Below are positions 63,767 to 64,000 of a stretch of DNA of 64,000 bases, piece after piece. Under the pieces are notes generated by a model. That model searched no databases. It was not told the origin of the DNA and saw only the letters and a program-made list of their open reading frames with translations. How positions within the stretch are numbered: position 1 is the first letter of the stretch; the number at the start of each line of letters is the position of its first letter. Source of the DNA: an uncultured Caryophanales bacterium (lineage in GTDB: Bacteria; Bacillota_I; Bacilli_A; RFN20; CAG-288); contig CAJMBK010000008.1 in the NCBI GenBank assembly GCA_905211645.1, positions 1 to 64,000 on the forward strand. The letters run 5' to 3'. Both the position numbers and the translations under genes were made by a program.

Positions 63767-64000
63767 ATGACAATTCATTATGATGATGAAAAACTTCTTC
63801 ATGAGAAGTTAATTCCTTGCGAGAAACCATTTTTGCAAGAAGATATAAATTTAGCTATAGAGATGAATAAATACTTGCAACTTTCCCAAGATGAAGAATA
63901 TGCAAGAAAAAATAATATCAGAAGTGGCGTTGGCTTAGCCGCAAACCAAGTTGGTTCCAGAAAACGTATCATTGCAATCTACTTGGAAGATGACAAACTT
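63767..64000 (+). CDS. def: Peptide deformylase, 5' part (cut by window end)
   Basis: The first 78 codons from ATG 63767, SD AAAGGA, carry the conserved motif GVGLAANQVG (GVGLAAPQ in most), the first signature of peptide deformylase. It removes the formyl group from nascent N-terminal methionine. The remaining motifs (EGCLS, HExxH) lie beyond 64000. It diverges from the ylbF-like gene. Extended -10 TGTTAAAAT lies at 63711-63719. Confidence 0.85.
   Translation, partial: MTIHYDDEKLLHEKLIPCEKPFLQEDINLAIEMNKYLQLSQDEEYARKNNIRSGVGLAANQVGSRKRIIAIYLEDDKL

Noticed and set aside
1..64000. CRISPR arrays, insertion sequences, prophage or toxin-antitoxin loci
   Set aside because: No regularly spaced repeats, transposase or integrase motifs, or paired small toxin-antitoxin genes were seen on either strand.

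Overview
The window is a low-GC, gene-dense bacterial chromosome segment. Ribosomal proteins (L13, S9, L28), Spx, HPF, CdaA, PrkC/PrpC, RqcH and YlbF-family genes point to a deep-branching, wall-less or wall-reduced-looking relative of Bacilli (Erysipelotrichia / RF39 / Izemoplasma-like; placement inferred, not proven). TGA works as a stop (for example the ATGA overlap at 1212-1215), so the standard bacterial code applies, not the Mycoplasma code. No phage, transposon or CRISPR array was seen.

Layout. 1-1.8 kb: a HAD phosphatase with a membrane tail, coupled to a guanylate-kinase paralogue. 1.9-8 kb: a secreted GH2 beta-galactosidase and a lipoprotein, behind an intergenic region with CcpA/LacI-type operators. 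8-11 kb: two unknown proteins, a Cof-type HAD phosphatase and long HPF. 11.4-15 kb: speB, speA and metK (arginine to agmatine to putrescine, plus SAM). 15-23.2 kb: an Rnf ion-pumping complex operon with an unusual make-up, then pduL. 24-28.5 kb: a kinase-like protein, FSA/transaldolase, a LemA-like protein, ispD and pgi. 28.7-29.3 kb: five tRNAs. 29.3-35 kb: ABC-F, gpmA, glf, a pyrimidine nucleoside phosphorylase and an unknown basic-tailed protein. 35.5-36.5 kb: rplM-rpsI behind a candidate leader. 36.6-44.5 kb: spx, pgsA, copper genes, deoD, a small SPFH-like protein and cdaA. 44.6-49.7 kb: two tRNAs, an m5C methyltransferase, a hydrolase, a GH32-like protein and rpmB. 49.7-58.8 kb: the conserved rsmB-rlmN-prpC-prkC-rsgA-rpe cluster, then priA and gmk. 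58.9-64 kb: rqcH, a tRNA, two thioredoxin-like surface proteins, coaD-rsmD-ylbF and a partial def.

Main observations. (1) The Rnf operon has an RnfB cut down to its first Fe-S domain, an RnfD carrying two extra RnfG-like domains (one with an SGAT flavinylation core, while the RnfG N-terminal domain has lost its own), and a novel four-cysteine membrane protein. (2) Three housekeeping-type proteins keep their fold but have lost catalytic residues: PriA (all helicase motifs), RsmB (both catalytic cysteines and the SAM motif) and a GH32-like protein (all three catalytic acids). (3) PrkC is reduced to a soluble kinase domain. (4) L28 and an unrelated protein end in Cys/His-rich tails. (5) At least seven genes have a -10 box 6-11 nt before the ATG and no Shine-Dalgarno, which predicts leaderless mRNAs.
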